Assembly: GCA_020854035.1 (NCBI GenBank)
Contig: JADZGE010000040.1
Coordinates: forward strand, 1-64,000
Source: Burkholderiales bacterium
GTDB lineage: Bacteria > Pseudomonadota > Gammaproteobacteria > Burkholderiales > SG8-41
Reading direction: 5' to 3'
Length of the DNA stretch: 64,000 bases
The position numbers and the translations under genes are program-made. Positions 8,065-16,708 of this stretch are shown here, piece after piece; within the stretch, counting starts at the first letter, position 1; every line of letters starts with the position of its first letter. Below the pieces are notes generated by a model. That model did no database searches and had not been told where the DNA came from. It saw only the letters and a program-made list of their open reading frames with translations.

Positions 8065-9798
8065 TCACTCGGCTTCGCGGGGTCTCACGAGCTCCAGGCG
8101 GGCGGCGGACGAACGAACGGGGGCGTCCGCGGCCCGCCGCACCCGGTCGCGCCCCTCGCGCTTCGCCCGGTAAAGCGCCTCGTCCGCCGCCTTGAGCAGT
8201 TCCGCCGGGCCGAGCCCGCCACCGGGGTACGACGCGACGCCCACGGATACCGTCGACTTCAGTTCGAACTCGCCGAAGCGCACGCGCATGTCCCGGATGA
8301 ACTCCCGCAGGCCCTCCGCCCGCTGCACGGCGTCGGCAAGCGCCATGTTCGGCAGGACCAGCACGAACTCCTCGCCGCCCCAGCGGCACACCAGGTCGCC
8401 GGCGCGCACGGCATCGGCGAGCCGCGCGGCCACGGCCGAGAGGAACGCGTCGCCGGCCTGGTGACCCCAGGTGTCGTTGATTCGCTTGAAGTTGTCGATG
8501 TCCACGAGCGCCACGCTCACCGGGTAGCCGTGGCGCTGCGCGCGCGGGAGCTCTCGTTCGAGCATCTCGTCGAGGTAGCGGCGATTGTAGAGCCCCGTCA
8601 GGCTGTCGCGGATCACCTGCTCCTCGAGCCGCTTCTGGAGCACGCTGTTCTCGGCGAGCTGGCCCTCGAGCCGCTCGTTCGCCCGCCGCAGCTCCGACTC
8701 GATCGCGAGGCGCCTGCCCATCTCCTGGCGCAGCTTCCGATTGAACCGCCGCGTGCGCCACGCGTAAAGCGCCACCAGCAGCGCGGTCACCACGCTCGCC
8801 GCGAGACTGCGGTAGAGCCAGCCGAGATCCGGCGCCTCGGTCGGGTCGTGGATGAATCCACGGAGATCCGCCCCCGCCGGCAGCATCCCCAGCTCGGCGT
8901 AGACGTCGGCCACGTGGCGCCACCGCCCCGGATTCACGTGGCCGATCTCGACGAGATCGGGGCGCGCGAGCCGCCTCACCTCGGCCGCCTCGTAGAGCAG
9001 GTGCTCGCGGGCGTGGCGGGTGCTGTACTTCGCGAGTATGAGATCGGCAAGCTCCCCCGGGTGATCGAGCGCGTATCGCCAGCCACGCAGCGCGGCGCGG
9101 CGGAACGCCGCCACGCCCCGGGGATCGGAGCGCGCGGTCCGCTCGGTCGTGAACAGCGAGTCGCCGTAGAAATCGATGCCGCTCGCGCGCGGGGAGAACA
9201 TGCTGAACGCCACCTTGCTCCGGCGCAGCACGAAGGGCTCGTCGGTCGAATAACCCGAGAGCGCGTCCACCCGGCCGCTCACGAGGTCCGCCGCATCGAA
9301 ACTGTGCGGCAACTCGACGAAGCGCCCCGGTGCGATTCCCTCGCGGCGCAGGTACGCGTAGAGCTCGGTCTCGTGGGGCATCAGCATCAATCGCTTGCCC
9401 ACGAGTTCGTGCACCGACTGCACCCCTTCGCCGCGCGCGATCAGCACGAGCGGCGAGTGCTGGAGTATCACCGCCAGCACCACGATGGGATCACCGCGCC
9501 CGCGGCGAAGCGCGAGTTCGGAAGCGCCGATGCCGAACTCCGCGCGCCCGGCGAGCACCGCGTCCACCGGCTCCTCCCCGTGCTCGACCTCCCGCACCCG
9601 CACCTCCAGGCCCTCCGCGCGGAAGTAGCCCTTCTCGATCGCCGCGTAGTAGCCGGCGAACTGGAACTGGTGCTTCCAGTTGAGCTGCAGCGTGACGCGC
9701 TTCAGCGGCCTGGCCGCGTCGCCCGCCGCCGCCGGCTGCGACAGGCACGCCGCGACCGCAACCGCAACGAGCCCGAGGACGAAGGCGACGCGCGTCAT
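8065..9798 (-). CDS. Diguanylate cyclase with periplasmic NMT1/THI5-like sensor domain
   Basis: A 577-aa membrane sensor predicted to make cyclic di-GMP. An N-terminal signal sequence (possible lipobox V-A-A-C at Cys18) leads into an NMT1/THI5-type solute-binding domain (about 35-300, 'VTLQLNWKHQFQFAGYYAAIEKGYF'), which elsewhere binds thiamine-pyrimidine or sulfonate-like ligands. One membrane span (about 327-347) and a coiled coil (about 355-395) connect to a GGDEF domain beginning 'RDSLTGLYNRRYLDEM'. The active site is intact (GGEEF, 474-478) and so is the RxxD inhibitory site (RAGD, 465-468). The ATG at 9798 overlaps the moxR stop (ATGA), so translation is coupled. A longer frame upstream belongs to moxR antisense reading. 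Confidence 0.88.
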   Translation of the reverse strand: MTRVAFVLGLVAVAVAACLSQPAAAGDAARPLKRVTLQLNWKHQFQFAGYYAAIEKGYFRAEGLEVRVREVEHGEEPVDAVLAGRAEFGIGASELALRRGRGDPIVVLAVILQHSPLVLIARGEGVQSVHELVGKRLMLMPHETELYAYLRREGIAPGRFVELPHSFDAADLVSGRVDALSGYSTDEPFVLRRSKVAFSMFSPRASGIDFYGDSLFTTERTARSDPRGVAAFRRAALRGWRYALDHPGELADLILAKYSTRHAREHLLYEAAEVRRLARPDLVEIGHVNPGRWRHVADVYAELGMLPAGADLRGFIHDPTEAPDLGWLYRSLAASVVTALLVALYAWRTRRFNRKLRQEMGRRLAIESELRRANERLEGQLAENSVLQKRLEEQVIRDSLTGLYNRRYLDEMLERELPRAQRHGYPVSVALVDIDNFKRINDTWGHQAGDAFLSAVAARLADAVRAGDLVCRWGGEEFVLVLPNMALADAVQRAEGLREFIRDMRVRFGEFELKSTVSVGVASYPGGGLGPAELLKAADEALYRAKREGRDRVRRAADAPVRSSAARLELVRPREAE

Positions 9799-10637
9799 TT
9801 TCTTCTGGACAGGAACACCAGCCGCTCGAACAAGTGCACGTCCTGTTCGTTCTTGAGGAGCGCGCCGTGCAGCGGCGGGATGATCTTGTGGCTGTCCTGG
9901 CTGTGCAGCGCCTCGGGCGGGATGTCCTCGGCCACCAGGAGCTTCAGCCAGTCGAGCAGTTCCGAGGTGGTGGGTTTCTTCTTCAGCCCGGGAACCTCGC
10001 GCAGCTCGAAGAAGCTCGCCAGCGCCTCCTTCAGCAGGCTCTTCCGGATGTCGGGATGATGCACGCGCACGATACGCTCCATCGTGTCGTGGTCCGGAAA
10101 GCGTATGTAATGAAAGAAGCAGCGCCGCAGGAACGCGTCGGGCAGCTCCTTCTCGTTGTTGCTGGTGATCACCACCAGCGGACGGTGGCGCGCCCGCACC
10201 AGTTCCTGCGTCTCGTAGACGTAGAACTCCATGCGGTCGAGCTCGCGCAGCAGGTCGTTCGGGAACTCGATGTCGGCCTTGTCCACCTCGTCGATCAGGA
10301 GTACCGCGGGTTCCGCGGCGACGAACGCCCGCCACAGCGTGCCCTGCACGATGTAGTTCCGGATGTCGTGGACGCGGGAGTCGCCGAGCTGGGAATCGCG
10401 CAGGCGCGAGACCGCGTCGTATTCGTAGAGGCCGTGCTGCGCCCTGGTGGTGGATTTGACATGCCACTCGAAGAGCGGGCGGCCGAGCGCCTTCGCGATC
10501 TCGATCGCGAGCATCGTCTTGCCGGTGCCCGGCTCGCCCTTCACGAGAAGCGGGCGCTCGAGCGCAAGTGCGGCGTTGACCGCCATCATGAGGTCATCGG
10601 TCGCGATATAGGAATCCGTGCCTTCGAATCGTTTCAT
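9795..10637 (-). CDS. MoxR-family AAA+ ATPase
   Basis: A 280-aa cytoplasmic AAA+ ATPase. Walker A 'GEPGTGKTMLAIEIAKAL' lies near residues 32-48, Walker B 'AVLLIDEVDKADIEFPNDLLREL' near 107-128, sensor 1 'PLVVITSNNEKELPDAFLRRC' follows, and the arginine-finger region fits MoxR proteins. These ATPases act with VWA proteins in complex assembly or metal-centre maturation. The ATG at 10637 (MKRFEGTDSYIATDD) matches the family N-terminus; 26 extra upstream residues are rejected. The stop overlaps the start of the diguanylate cyclase gene and the VWA partner lies one gene further, giving a three-gene operon. Confidence 0.92.
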   Translation of the reverse strand: MKRFEGTDSYIATDDLMMAVNAALALERPLLVKGEPGTGKTMLAIEIAKALGRPLFEWHVKSTTRAQHGLYEYDAVSRLRDSQLGDSRVHDIRNYIVQGTLWRAFVAAEPAVLLIDEVDKADIEFPNDLLRELDRMEFYVYETQELVRARHRPLVVITSNNEKELPDAFLRRCFFHYIRFPDHDTMERIVRVHHPDIRKSLLKEALASFFELREVPGLKKKPTTSELLDWLKLLVAEDIPPEALHSQDSHKIIPPLHGALLKNEQDVHLFERLVFLSRRK

Positions 10638-10695
10638 GAGATCGCCGTGAGGAGAGCGGGAGCGGCGCGCGCGGTGGCAACGAACGAGTCTCGCA

Positions 10696-12159
10696 TCAGC
10701 GCGCGGGAGCGTCAAGAAACGGCCCGGCGCGCCCGCCGTGCCGGTCCCCGCCGATCCGGCGCTCGATCGCGGCGAGCTTCGCCCGGATCTCCGCGCCGAC
10801 GTGGATGCGCGGCTCGGAGGGAGCGTAGTTCCGTTCCCGCTCGCGCACCGCTATCGAGCGCCGGGCGATCTCGAAGGCGGCCTCGAACGAACGCGTGCGG
10901 CGCAGCGCCTCGTCGAACAACGCTCTCGCGAGGAAGGTCGAGTCCGAATCGACGCCGCAGCCGAAGGACTGCCTCGTCGCGCTCGACGCCGTGATGACGA
11001 GCGTGCGCTCGTCCGCGAGCGGCTCGATGAATCCGCCCGAATAGCACGCCGAGACGACGACCACGCGCCAGCGGATGCCCGATTCGTCCAGCACGCGCTT
11101 CACCGCCGGCGGATCGATCGCCTCCAGGCGCAGCGGCCAGAAGTCGACCGCGAGCTTGTGGTCCCCGGATCCGTGCGAGGACAAGTACAGCACCAGCACG
11201 TCCTCCTCCGGGTTCATGAGCTCCCCGACGTGGCGCAGCGTCGCCGCGAGGCTGGTCAAGCTCGCCACCGGGTGATCGGGAAGGGCCGCCGGGTTGTTGA
11301 TGAGCGAGACCGTCCGCCCCCCGGCGTCGAATCGTTCCCGGAAGAGCCGCTCGATCATCCGCACGTCCTTCATGAACACGTCCTCGCGCGCGTAGAAGCC
11401 CGCGGCGACGACGTAGAGGTCGGCGACACCGGGCCGCTCCGGCTCGAGCGCCGCCAGAGCGCGCGCGAGCGCGTCGTGCTGGGCATAGAACGCCGCCTCC
11501 TCCGCGATCCCGCCGAACCCGGGCGGTGGCGCCCCGTCGTCGTACCGGGGCGTCCAGAGCCCGCCCTGCGGCATGAGCCACGCCGGACCGACCGCCAGCA
11601 GCCACGCCGCCACGACGTTGCGCACCCGGATCGCGGGCCGGCCCCCACCCAGCGACACCACCGCGTACGCGACGCTTGCCGCCCACCACAACAGCATGAA
11701 CGGATCGACCAGGCCCCAGTAGTCGCCGCCCGCGAACCGCCCGCCATACTGGAAGGCAAGCGCGGCGAGGCCCGTGACCGCGCTCAACACCATCCCGGCC
11801 GCCATCAAGGCAACCGGCAGGACCAGCAATCCCGGGGCACCGGGGTGCCGGCGCGCGACGATCAGGCCCAGCGCCAGCAGCAGCGGGACGGACATGAGCG
11901 CCCGCGCAAGCTCATGGTAGTTGAACATGCCGTTCGTCCCGATCGCGGCGAAATCCAGCGCGAGGAGCAACGCGACGTCGGCGACGGCGAGCGCGGCGAA
12001 CGCCTCCGCGGAGGCGACGGGATCCGCGCGGCCGACGCGCTGAAAAAGCGCGACGCGCAGGCCGCAGCGAAGATTGCGCAGGAGCGCGGCGAACCCGCTC
12101 CCGGTTCCAGCGGCCGGCGGGGCCGCCGCCTCGTCCCCGGCCCGGGTCACGTCATTCAC
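10696..12159 (-). CDS. Membrane-anchored peptidase C13 (caspase-like) family protein
   Basis: A 487-aa protein whose first ~200 residues form four or five membrane spans and whose remainder is a legumain/caspase-like domain. Catalytic His and Cys are seen in 'LYLSSHGSGDH' (about His329) and 'VVVSACYSGGFIEPL' (about Cys372), followed by 'LVITASSATRQSFGCG'. This architecture is known from proteobacterial C13-type proteins annotated only as putative peptidases; the substrate is unknown. The GTG start overlaps the stop of the MobA-like gene by 8 bp, so the two are translationally coupled. moxR follows 58 bp downstream, possibly in the same transcript. Confidence 0.83.
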   Translation of the reverse strand: MNDVTRAGDEAAAPPAAGTGSGFAALLRNLRCGLRVALFQRVGRADPVASAEAFAALAVADVALLLALDFAAIGTNGMFNYHELARALMSVPLLLALGLIVARRHPGAPGLLVLPVALMAAGMVLSAVTGLAALAFQYGGRFAGGDYWGLVDPFMLLWWAASVAYAVVSLGGGRPAIRVRNVVAAWLLAVGPAWLMPQGGLWTPRYDDGAPPPGFGGIAEEAAFYAQHDALARALAALEPERPGVADLYVVAAGFYAREDVFMKDVRMIERLFRERFDAGGRTVSLINNPAALPDHPVASLTSLAATLRHVGELMNPEEDVLVLYLSSHGSGDHKLAVDFWPLRLEAIDPPAVKRVLDESGIRWRVVVVSACYSGGFIEPLADERTLVITASSATRQSFGCGVDSDSTFLARALFDEALRRTRSFEAAFEIARRSIAVRERERNYAPSEPRIHVGAEIRAKLAAIERRIGGDRHGGRAGPFLDAPAR

Positions 12160-12757
12160 GCTGCCCGTCCCGGCGCAGGTGTTCGAGGTCCGCGGGGGCG
12201 TCGATGTCGAGCAGCACGGCCGGGTCCTCGCACGCGATCAGCCGCAGGTCGTCGCGATGGCGGGCGAGCACGCCGCGCGCGCCCTCGTCGTCGTTCAGCG
12301 CGGCAAGCTCGTCGCGAAAACGCGCGGCGAAGCCCACGGGGTGGCCCCGCTCGCCGCGAAATGCAGGCGCGACGAGCGGCGCGCCGCCGCGCAGCGCCGC
12401 CGCGACGGCGCGCACGGTCTGCGGCCCGATGCGCGGCATGTCGGCGAGCGCGACGACCCAACCGGCCGCACCGCGCGCCTGGGCGACGCCGTGCGCAAGG
12501 CTCGCTCCCATGCCCCGCGCGGCGCCCCGGAACATGGTGACCCGGCAGCCCTCCTCCTCGAGAATCTCGTAGAGCGGGAAATCGCCCCAGCGCACCACCG
12601 CGACGACATCCGGGACGGCGGCGAGGAGGTTGCGCGCCGCGTGCGCGGCGATGGCGACGCCATCGTCCATCGGATGGAGGAGCTTGTCGCCGCCGAACCG
12701 CCTGCCGGCTCCCGCGGCAAGCAGGATTCCGGCGATTTCGCTCCGTTCTCCGTCCAT
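12152..12757 (-). CDS. MobA-like nucleotidyltransferase
   Basis: A 201-aa NTP transferase of the MobA/MocA class, which attach GMP or CMP to molybdopterin. The nucleotide loop 'ILLAAGAGRRFGGDKLL' is at residues 8-24 and the metal motif 'VVALADMPRIG' near residue 95; 'APAFRGERGHPVGF' is the usual substrate loop. The MocA-like spacing favours cytidylylation for xanthine-oxidase-type enzymes, but GMP transfer or another sugar-nucleotide role is possible. The ATG at 12757 gives the family N-terminus; the upstream in-frame extension crosses a perfect TATAAT box and is rejected. It heads the minus-strand operon that continues with the C13 peptidase, moxR, the cyclase and VWA. Confidence 0.85.
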   Translation of the reverse strand: MDGERSEIAGILLAAGAGRRFGGDKLLHPMDDGVAIAAHAARNLLAAVPDVVAVVRWGDFPLYEILEEEGCRVTMFRGAARGMGASLAHGVAQARGAAGWVVALADMPRIGPQTVRAVAAALRGGAPLVAPAFRGERGHPVGFAARFRDELAALNDDEGARGVLARHRDDLRLIACEDPAVLLDIDAPADLEHLRRDGQRE

Positions 12758-12763
12758 CAGCCG

Positions 12764-12792
12764 ATTATAATTGGCGCGCGCCGGGGCAAACT
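12764..12792 (-). promoter_or_regulatory. Promoter with TATAAT six bases before the MobA-like start
   Basis: On the minus strand a perfect TATAAT (12769-12764) lies six bases before the ATG at 12757. Upstream, AGTTTG (17-bp spacing) or TTTGCC (15-bp spacing) may act as a -35. Transcription would begin at or next to the start codon. Confidence 0.5.
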
Positions 12793-12891
12793 CGCGGCCC
12801 GGCCGGCTCTTCGACAGCCGGCTTCGACGCCGCGTTCCCGCCGCATCCAGTCCCGACACTGCATACTCACGACCCGACCCCCGCCATCCGC

Positions 12892-13671
12892 ATGCCGCGA
12901 CTCTGCGCCAATCTCAGTTTTCTCTGGAGCGAACTCGATTTCATGGATCGATTCGCCGCCGCCGCCGGGGCCGGGTTCGAGGGTGTCGAGTACCTTTTTC
13001 CCTACGACTTCGAGGCGGCGCGGATCGCCGGGGCGCTCCGCCGCAACGGCCTCTCGCAGGTCCTGCACAACCTGCCTGCGGGCAACTGGGCAGGCGGCGA
13101 GCGCGGGATCGGCTGCCACCCGGGGCGAACGAAGGAGTTCCAGCAAGGCGTGGCAAAGGCAATCGAGTACGCCACGGCTCTCGGCTGCAGGCAGGTGAAC
13201 TGCCTCGCCGGGATACGTCCGCCCCACGTCGATCCGAACGATGCGCGGGAGACCTACATTCGAAACCTTCAGTATGCCGCCCCGCGGCTGAAGGACGCCG
13301 GCATCCGGCTCCTCATCGAGGCCGTCAACACCCGCGACATTCCCGGCTTCTTCCTGACGAACACGAAGCAGGCCCTCGACATCGTCAAGGCCGTGGGTTC
13401 GGACAACCTCTACCTGCAGTACGACATCTACCACATGCAGATCATGGAGGGCGACCTCGGCCGCACAATCGAGGCCAACCTCGCGCTGATCCTCCACATG
13501 CAGCTTGCCGACAACCCGGGGAGGAACGAGCCGGGCACGGGCGAGATCAACTACGGCTTCCTGCTGCCGTTCATCGACCGCATCGGCTATCCGGGCTGGA
13601 TCGGGTGCGAGTACAAGCCGGCGACGACGACCGACGCGGGACTCGGGTGGGCAAGGCCGTACCTTAGGTAG
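12892..13671 (+). CDS. hyi: Hydroxypyruvate isomerase
   Basis: A 259-aa TIM-barrel isomerase interconverting hydroxypyruvate and tartronate semialdehyde. The start 'MPRLCANLSFLWSELDFMDRF' and later 'LLIEAVNTRDIPGFFL', 'LYLQYDIYHMQIMEGDL', 'HMQLADNPGRNEPGTGEINY' and 'GCEYKP' are diagnostic, with the Glu, Asp/His and Glu metal-site residues present. It is followed by glxR, the next enzyme of the glyoxylate-to-glycerate route, but no glyoxylate carboligase (gcl) precedes it. Length is normal and no operator is obvious upstream (12793-12891). Confidence 0.93.
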   Translation: MPRLCANLSFLWSELDFMDRFAAAAGAGFEGVEYLFPYDFEAARIAGALRRNGLSQVLHNLPAGNWAGGERGIGCHPGRTKEFQQGVAKAIEYATALGCRQVNCLAGIRPPHVDPNDARETYIRNLQYAAPRLKDAGIRLLIEAVNTRDIPGFFLTNTKQALDIVKAVGSDNLYLQYDIYHMQIMEGDLGRTIEANLALILHMQLADNPGRNEPGTGEINYGFLLPFIDRIGYPGWIGCEYKPATTTDAGLGWARPYLR

Positions 13672-13673
13672 CC

Positions 13674-13722
13674 GTCAGCCGTGTGCCCCCAGCGGTCAGC
13701 CGTCAGTTGACAGTCGGTGCTT
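13674..13722 (+). repeat. Heptanucleotide-periodic repeat between hyi and glxR
   Basis: Seven consecutive 7-bp units starting two bases after the hyi stop: GTCAGCC, GTGTGCC, CCCAGCG, GTCAGCC, GTCAGTT, GACAGTC, GGTGCTT. It belongs to the same period-7 family as the repeats near 46.1, 46.2, 48.6, 50.4, 50.5, 52.5 and 57.9 kb. Confidence 0.7.
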
Positions 13723-13843
13723 GGTTCCCGATCGCCAGCCGCCCGCGCCGCTTGAATCAGCGGTCGCTCGCCCCGGCCGGGCGAAATATCGATCTGCTAT
13801 CCTCTGCGCCTCGGCGTCCCGCGCTTTCATTTCGGAGGACTTC

Positions 13844-14728
13844 ATGAGCGACATCGGCTTCATCGGCCTCGGCATCATGGGCAGGCCCATGGCGGCGAAC
13901 CTCATCAAGGGCGGGCACACCCTGTATCTCAATTCGCGCAGCGGCGTGCCCCGCGAATTGACGGCCGCGGGCGGCAGGGCCTGCGCGAGCGCGAAGGAGG
14001 TCGCGCAGAAGGCGGAAATCATCATCCTGATGGTCCCGGATACGCCCGACGTGGAGAAGGTTCTCTTCAATGACGACGGTGTTGCCGCCGGGCTCTCCCG
14101 CGGCAAGACCGTCGTGGACATGAGCTCGATCTCGCCCATCGAGACCAAGCGTTACGCGAAACGCATCGCCGATCTCGGCTGCGACTACGTCGATGCGCCG
14201 GTTTCGGGAGGCGAGGTGGGCGCGAAGAGCGCGTCGCTCACCATCATGGCGGGCGCCTCGCAGCCCGCCTTCGACCGCGTGAAGCCGCTATTCGACCTGA
14301 TGGGCAGGAACGTGACGCTCGTGGGCGGCGTCGGCGACGGTCAGACGTGCAAGGTCTGCAACCAGATCATCGTCGCGTTGAACATCGAGGCGGTGAGCGA
14401 AGCCCTCGTCTTCGCCGCCAGGGCGGGTGCCGATCCGGCGAAGGTGCGACAGGCACTCATGGGCGGCTTCGCCGCGTCACGCATACTGGAAGTCCACGGC
14501 GAGCGCATGATCAAGCGCACGTTCGATCCCGGATTCAGGATCGAACTGCATCAGAAGGACCTGAACCTCGCCCTCGCCGGCGCCCGCGCGATGGGTGTCT
14601 CCCTGCCCAACACCGCGATGGCGCAGGAGCTGTTCAACGCCTGCGTCGCGGCGGGCGGCGCGAAATGGGACCACTCCGCGATGGTGCGCGCGCTGGAGAA
14701 GCTCGCCAATCACGCCGTCGCGGGTTGA
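13844..14728 (+). CDS. glxR: 2-hydroxy-3-oxopropionate (tartronate semialdehyde) reductase
   Basis: A 294-aa NAD(P)-dependent beta-hydroxyacid dehydrogenase reducing tartronate semialdehyde to D-glycerate. The Rossmann motif 'IGFIGLGIMGRPMAANL' opens the protein. 'DAPVSGGEVGAKSASLTIMAG' is the substrate signature, and 'GQTCKVCNQIIVALNIEAVSEAL' holds the catalytic lysine. The ATG at 13844 has a ribosome-binding site (GGAGGA) five bases away. It follows hyi and precedes transport and cupin genes, so this locus probably feeds an imported or derived C3/C2 acid into glycerate. Other members of the family (3-hydroxyisobutyrate type) are less likely given the hyi neighbour. Confidence 0.9.
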   Translation: MSDIGFIGLGIMGRPMAANLIKGGHTLYLNSRSGVPRELTAAGGRACASAKEVAQKAEIIILMVPDTPDVEKVLFNDDGVAAGLSRGKTVVDMSSISPIETKRYAKRIADLGCDYVDAPVSGGEVGAKSASLTIMAGASQPAFDRVKPLFDLMGRNVTLVGGVGDGQTCKVCNQIIVALNIEAVSEALVFAARAGADPAKVRQALMGGFAASRILEVHGERMIKRTFDPGFRIELHQKDLNLALAGARAMGVSLPNTAMAQELFNACVAAGGAKWDHSAMVRALEKLANHAVAG

Positions 14729-14777
14729 CCCCGCCCGCTCGTTCGAGCCGGGTGCGGCACACCGGAAAGGAGCAGGC

Positions 14778-15752
14778 ATGAACCCATCGACCCTTCCCGT
14801 TCTGCTCGCCGCCGCGCTCGCGCTCGCGCCGGCGGGGACCGCCGCCGCGAGCGAGTGGGCTCCGGCCGAGAGGATCGTGCTGGTGACCCACGCGAGCCCC
14901 GGCAACAGCATCGATCTCTTCCTGCGCACGATCGCCGACATCTGGACCCGCCGGAAGATGGTGCCCGCCGGCGTGAGCGTCGAAAACATCCAGGGCGGCG
15001 GCGGGGACAAGGCGCGCCGCCACGTGGCGATCCAGAACAAGGGCAACAACCACATGTTGTTCGGCTTCACGCCGCAGATGCTGATCGCTCCGATCCGGAT
15101 GCGCTCGGAAATCGGCGCCGCGACCTTCACCTCGATCGCGATCCTCACCGACGAGCCTACCGTGCTGTTCGTCAACGCGCAGTCGCCCTTCCGGACGGTC
15201 AGGGACCTGATCGAGGCGGCGCGGCAGAAGCCGAGGGGCATCCTGCAGGGCGGGGGGCAGTTCGGCGGCCCGACGTCGCTGATGGGCAGGATGATGTCGG
15301 AGGAGGCGAAGGTCGAGTTCGCGTACACGCCGTTCAAGACCAGCGGCGAGAGCATCGTCGCGCTGCTGGGCAATCACGTGCATTTCGTGCTGGAGCAGGT
15401 CTCGGAAGCGGAGGACCACGTGAAGGCCGGGAAGCTGCGGATCCTCGCTGCCTCGCGGCCCATCGCGACACATCCCGACGTGCCCGGCTTCGCGTCGCAG
15501 GGAATGAAATTCCGCCAGCTCAGCCGGTTCCGCGGCGTCATGGCGCCGCCGGGGGTTGCGCCGGAAGCGGCGGCCCACTACATCCGCCTGCTCGAGCGCA
15601 CGCGCGCGACACCCGAGTGGCAGGAATACGTGCGCAGGTTCGCCCTGACCGAGCAATGGAGGTCCGGCACGGAACTGGCGGCGTTTCTGAGTGACGAAGA
15701 AGGCGTCTACCGCAAGCTGATGCTCGAGCTCGGGCTGATGAAGGGCAACTGA
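14778..15752 (+). CDS. Bug/TctC-family periplasmic solute-binding protein (variant)
   Basis: A 324-aa secreted binding protein of the tripartite tricarboxylate transporter family, with a signal peptide ending near 'GTAAASE'. It departs from the usual opening: where ordinary Bug proteins have 'YP.KPIR.IVP..PGG', it has 'WAPAERIVLVTHASPGNSIDLFLRTIADIW'. The C-terminal half keeps family features ('AYTPFKTSGESIVALLGNHVHFVLEQ', 'LRILAASRP'). It is most like the protein at 17745. It probably captures a carboxylate for the TctAB transporter three genes downstream. The ATG at 14778 follows GGAAAGGAG and is the only start that gives a signal peptide. Confidence 0.87.
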   Translation: MNPSTLPVLLAAALALAPAGTAAASEWAPAERIVLVTHASPGNSIDLFLRTIADIWTRRKMVPAGVSVENIQGGGGDKARRHVAIQNKGNNHMLFGFTPQMLIAPIRMRSEIGAATFTSIAILTDEPTVLFVNAQSPFRTVRDLIEAARQKPRGILQGGGQFGGPTSLMGRMMSEEAKVEFAYTPFKTSGESIVALLGNHVHFVLEQVSEAEDHVKAGKLRILAASRPIATHPDVPGFASQGMKFRQLSRFRGVMAPPGVAPEAAAHYIRLLERTRATPEWQEYVRRFALTEQWRSGTELAAFLSDEEGVYRKLMLELGLMKGN

Positions 15753-15768
15753 GGAAAGCGGGGAAGAC

Positions 15769-16596
15769 GTGCCGTTTCACCGTTTCGAGGGACTCGAGGC
15801 GCAGCGGCTCAACCCGCACCTGTCGAGCGGCCGGGGCCGCACGATCGAGGGCCGGTACATGTACTTCCGCACCGTGCACAAGGACGCCGGCACCGGCTCC
15901 GAGCTGCATTACCACCCGAACGAGCTGATGATCTTTCCGGTCAGCGGGAAGCTGAATGCCGTGGTCGGCAAGCAGCGGCGCATCGTTTCTCCGGGCACCT
16001 TCGTGCATTGCCCGCCCAACGCACGGCATTCGATGCGCGCGACCGAGGACGGCGGCGTCGACTACCTGTACATCAAGGATCGCACGTGGACGCTGATCGG
16101 CTTCGCGGCGGACGAGGCGCTGCCGCAACGCGCGCCCACGCCCGAAGAGGTCGCCCGCGCGCACAGGGCGGGGATCTGGCCCGGGGGCAGGAAGGAGCCG
16201 GAGAAATCGCAGGCAATCGTCGAGGGACTGGGCGAGTGCTATTACCCGATCCTCGACTCGCTGCAGGCCCCGCCGTCATCGGGCCGCCGCGAGCACTGGG
16301 TGACGGGCGCGAGGCTCGCTTTCGGCTTCGTGGAAGCGCAGCCCGGCGATGAGGTGGAGCGCACCCGCCGCGCCGCGCGCGAAACCTTCATCTACGTGTT
16401 GAGCGGCGAACTCGACGCCGCCGTCGGCGGCGAGCGCAGGTCGGCGCGGTGCGGCGACATCATCCGGATTCCGAGGGGCATCGCCGCGCGCATAACCGTC
16501 GGGAAGCCCGCGCCCGCCCGGTATTGCGCGGTGCGCTCCACGCCCGCCCTCGAAGCGGCGGTCGATACGCTCGGTGCGAGTGACGACAAGGGCTGA
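15769..16596 (+). CDS. Two-domain cupin protein
   Basis: A 275-aa cytoplasmic protein with two cupin barrels. In the first, 'SELHYHPNELMIFPVSGKLNAVVG' supplies His-x-His and Glu metal ligands and 'FVHCPPNARHSM' the last His. The second (from about residue 165) lacks the HxH pair ('FVEAQPGDEVERTRRAARETFIYVLSGELDAAVGG'), so probably only the first binds metal. The GTG start at 15769 is 16 bp after the Bug gene and well placed after GGGGAAG. Such cupins may be dioxygenases, isomerases or ligand sensors; the substrate is unknown but is presumably the acid handled by this operon. Confidence 0.8.
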   Translation: MPFHRFEGLEAQRLNPHLSSGRGRTIEGRYMYFRTVHKDAGTGSELHYHPNELMIFPVSGKLNAVVGKQRRIVSPGTFVHCPPNARHSMRATEDGGVDYLYIKDRTWTLIGFAADEALPQRAPTPEEVARAHRAGIWPGGRKEPEKSQAIVEGLGECYYPILDSLQAPPSSGRREHWVTGARLAFGFVEAQPGDEVERTRRAARETFIYVLSGELDAAVGGERRSARCGDIIRIPRGIAARITVGKPAPARYCAVRSTPALEAAVDTLGASDDKG

Positions 16597-16708
16597 GCCC
16601 GCCCGGGCCTCTCGCGAGGGATTTCATGCAGCATGGGCGTTTGATCTCCGGGAGGCGGTTGGTTACCCTTCCGGCGAAGCCGCGCCCCGCTGATGGAAGG
16701 AGGAGAAG

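Noticed and set aside
8017-10059. 680-codon plus-strand ORF over the cyclase gene
   Set aside because: Antisense reading; the minus strand gives GGEEF and NMT1 motifs.
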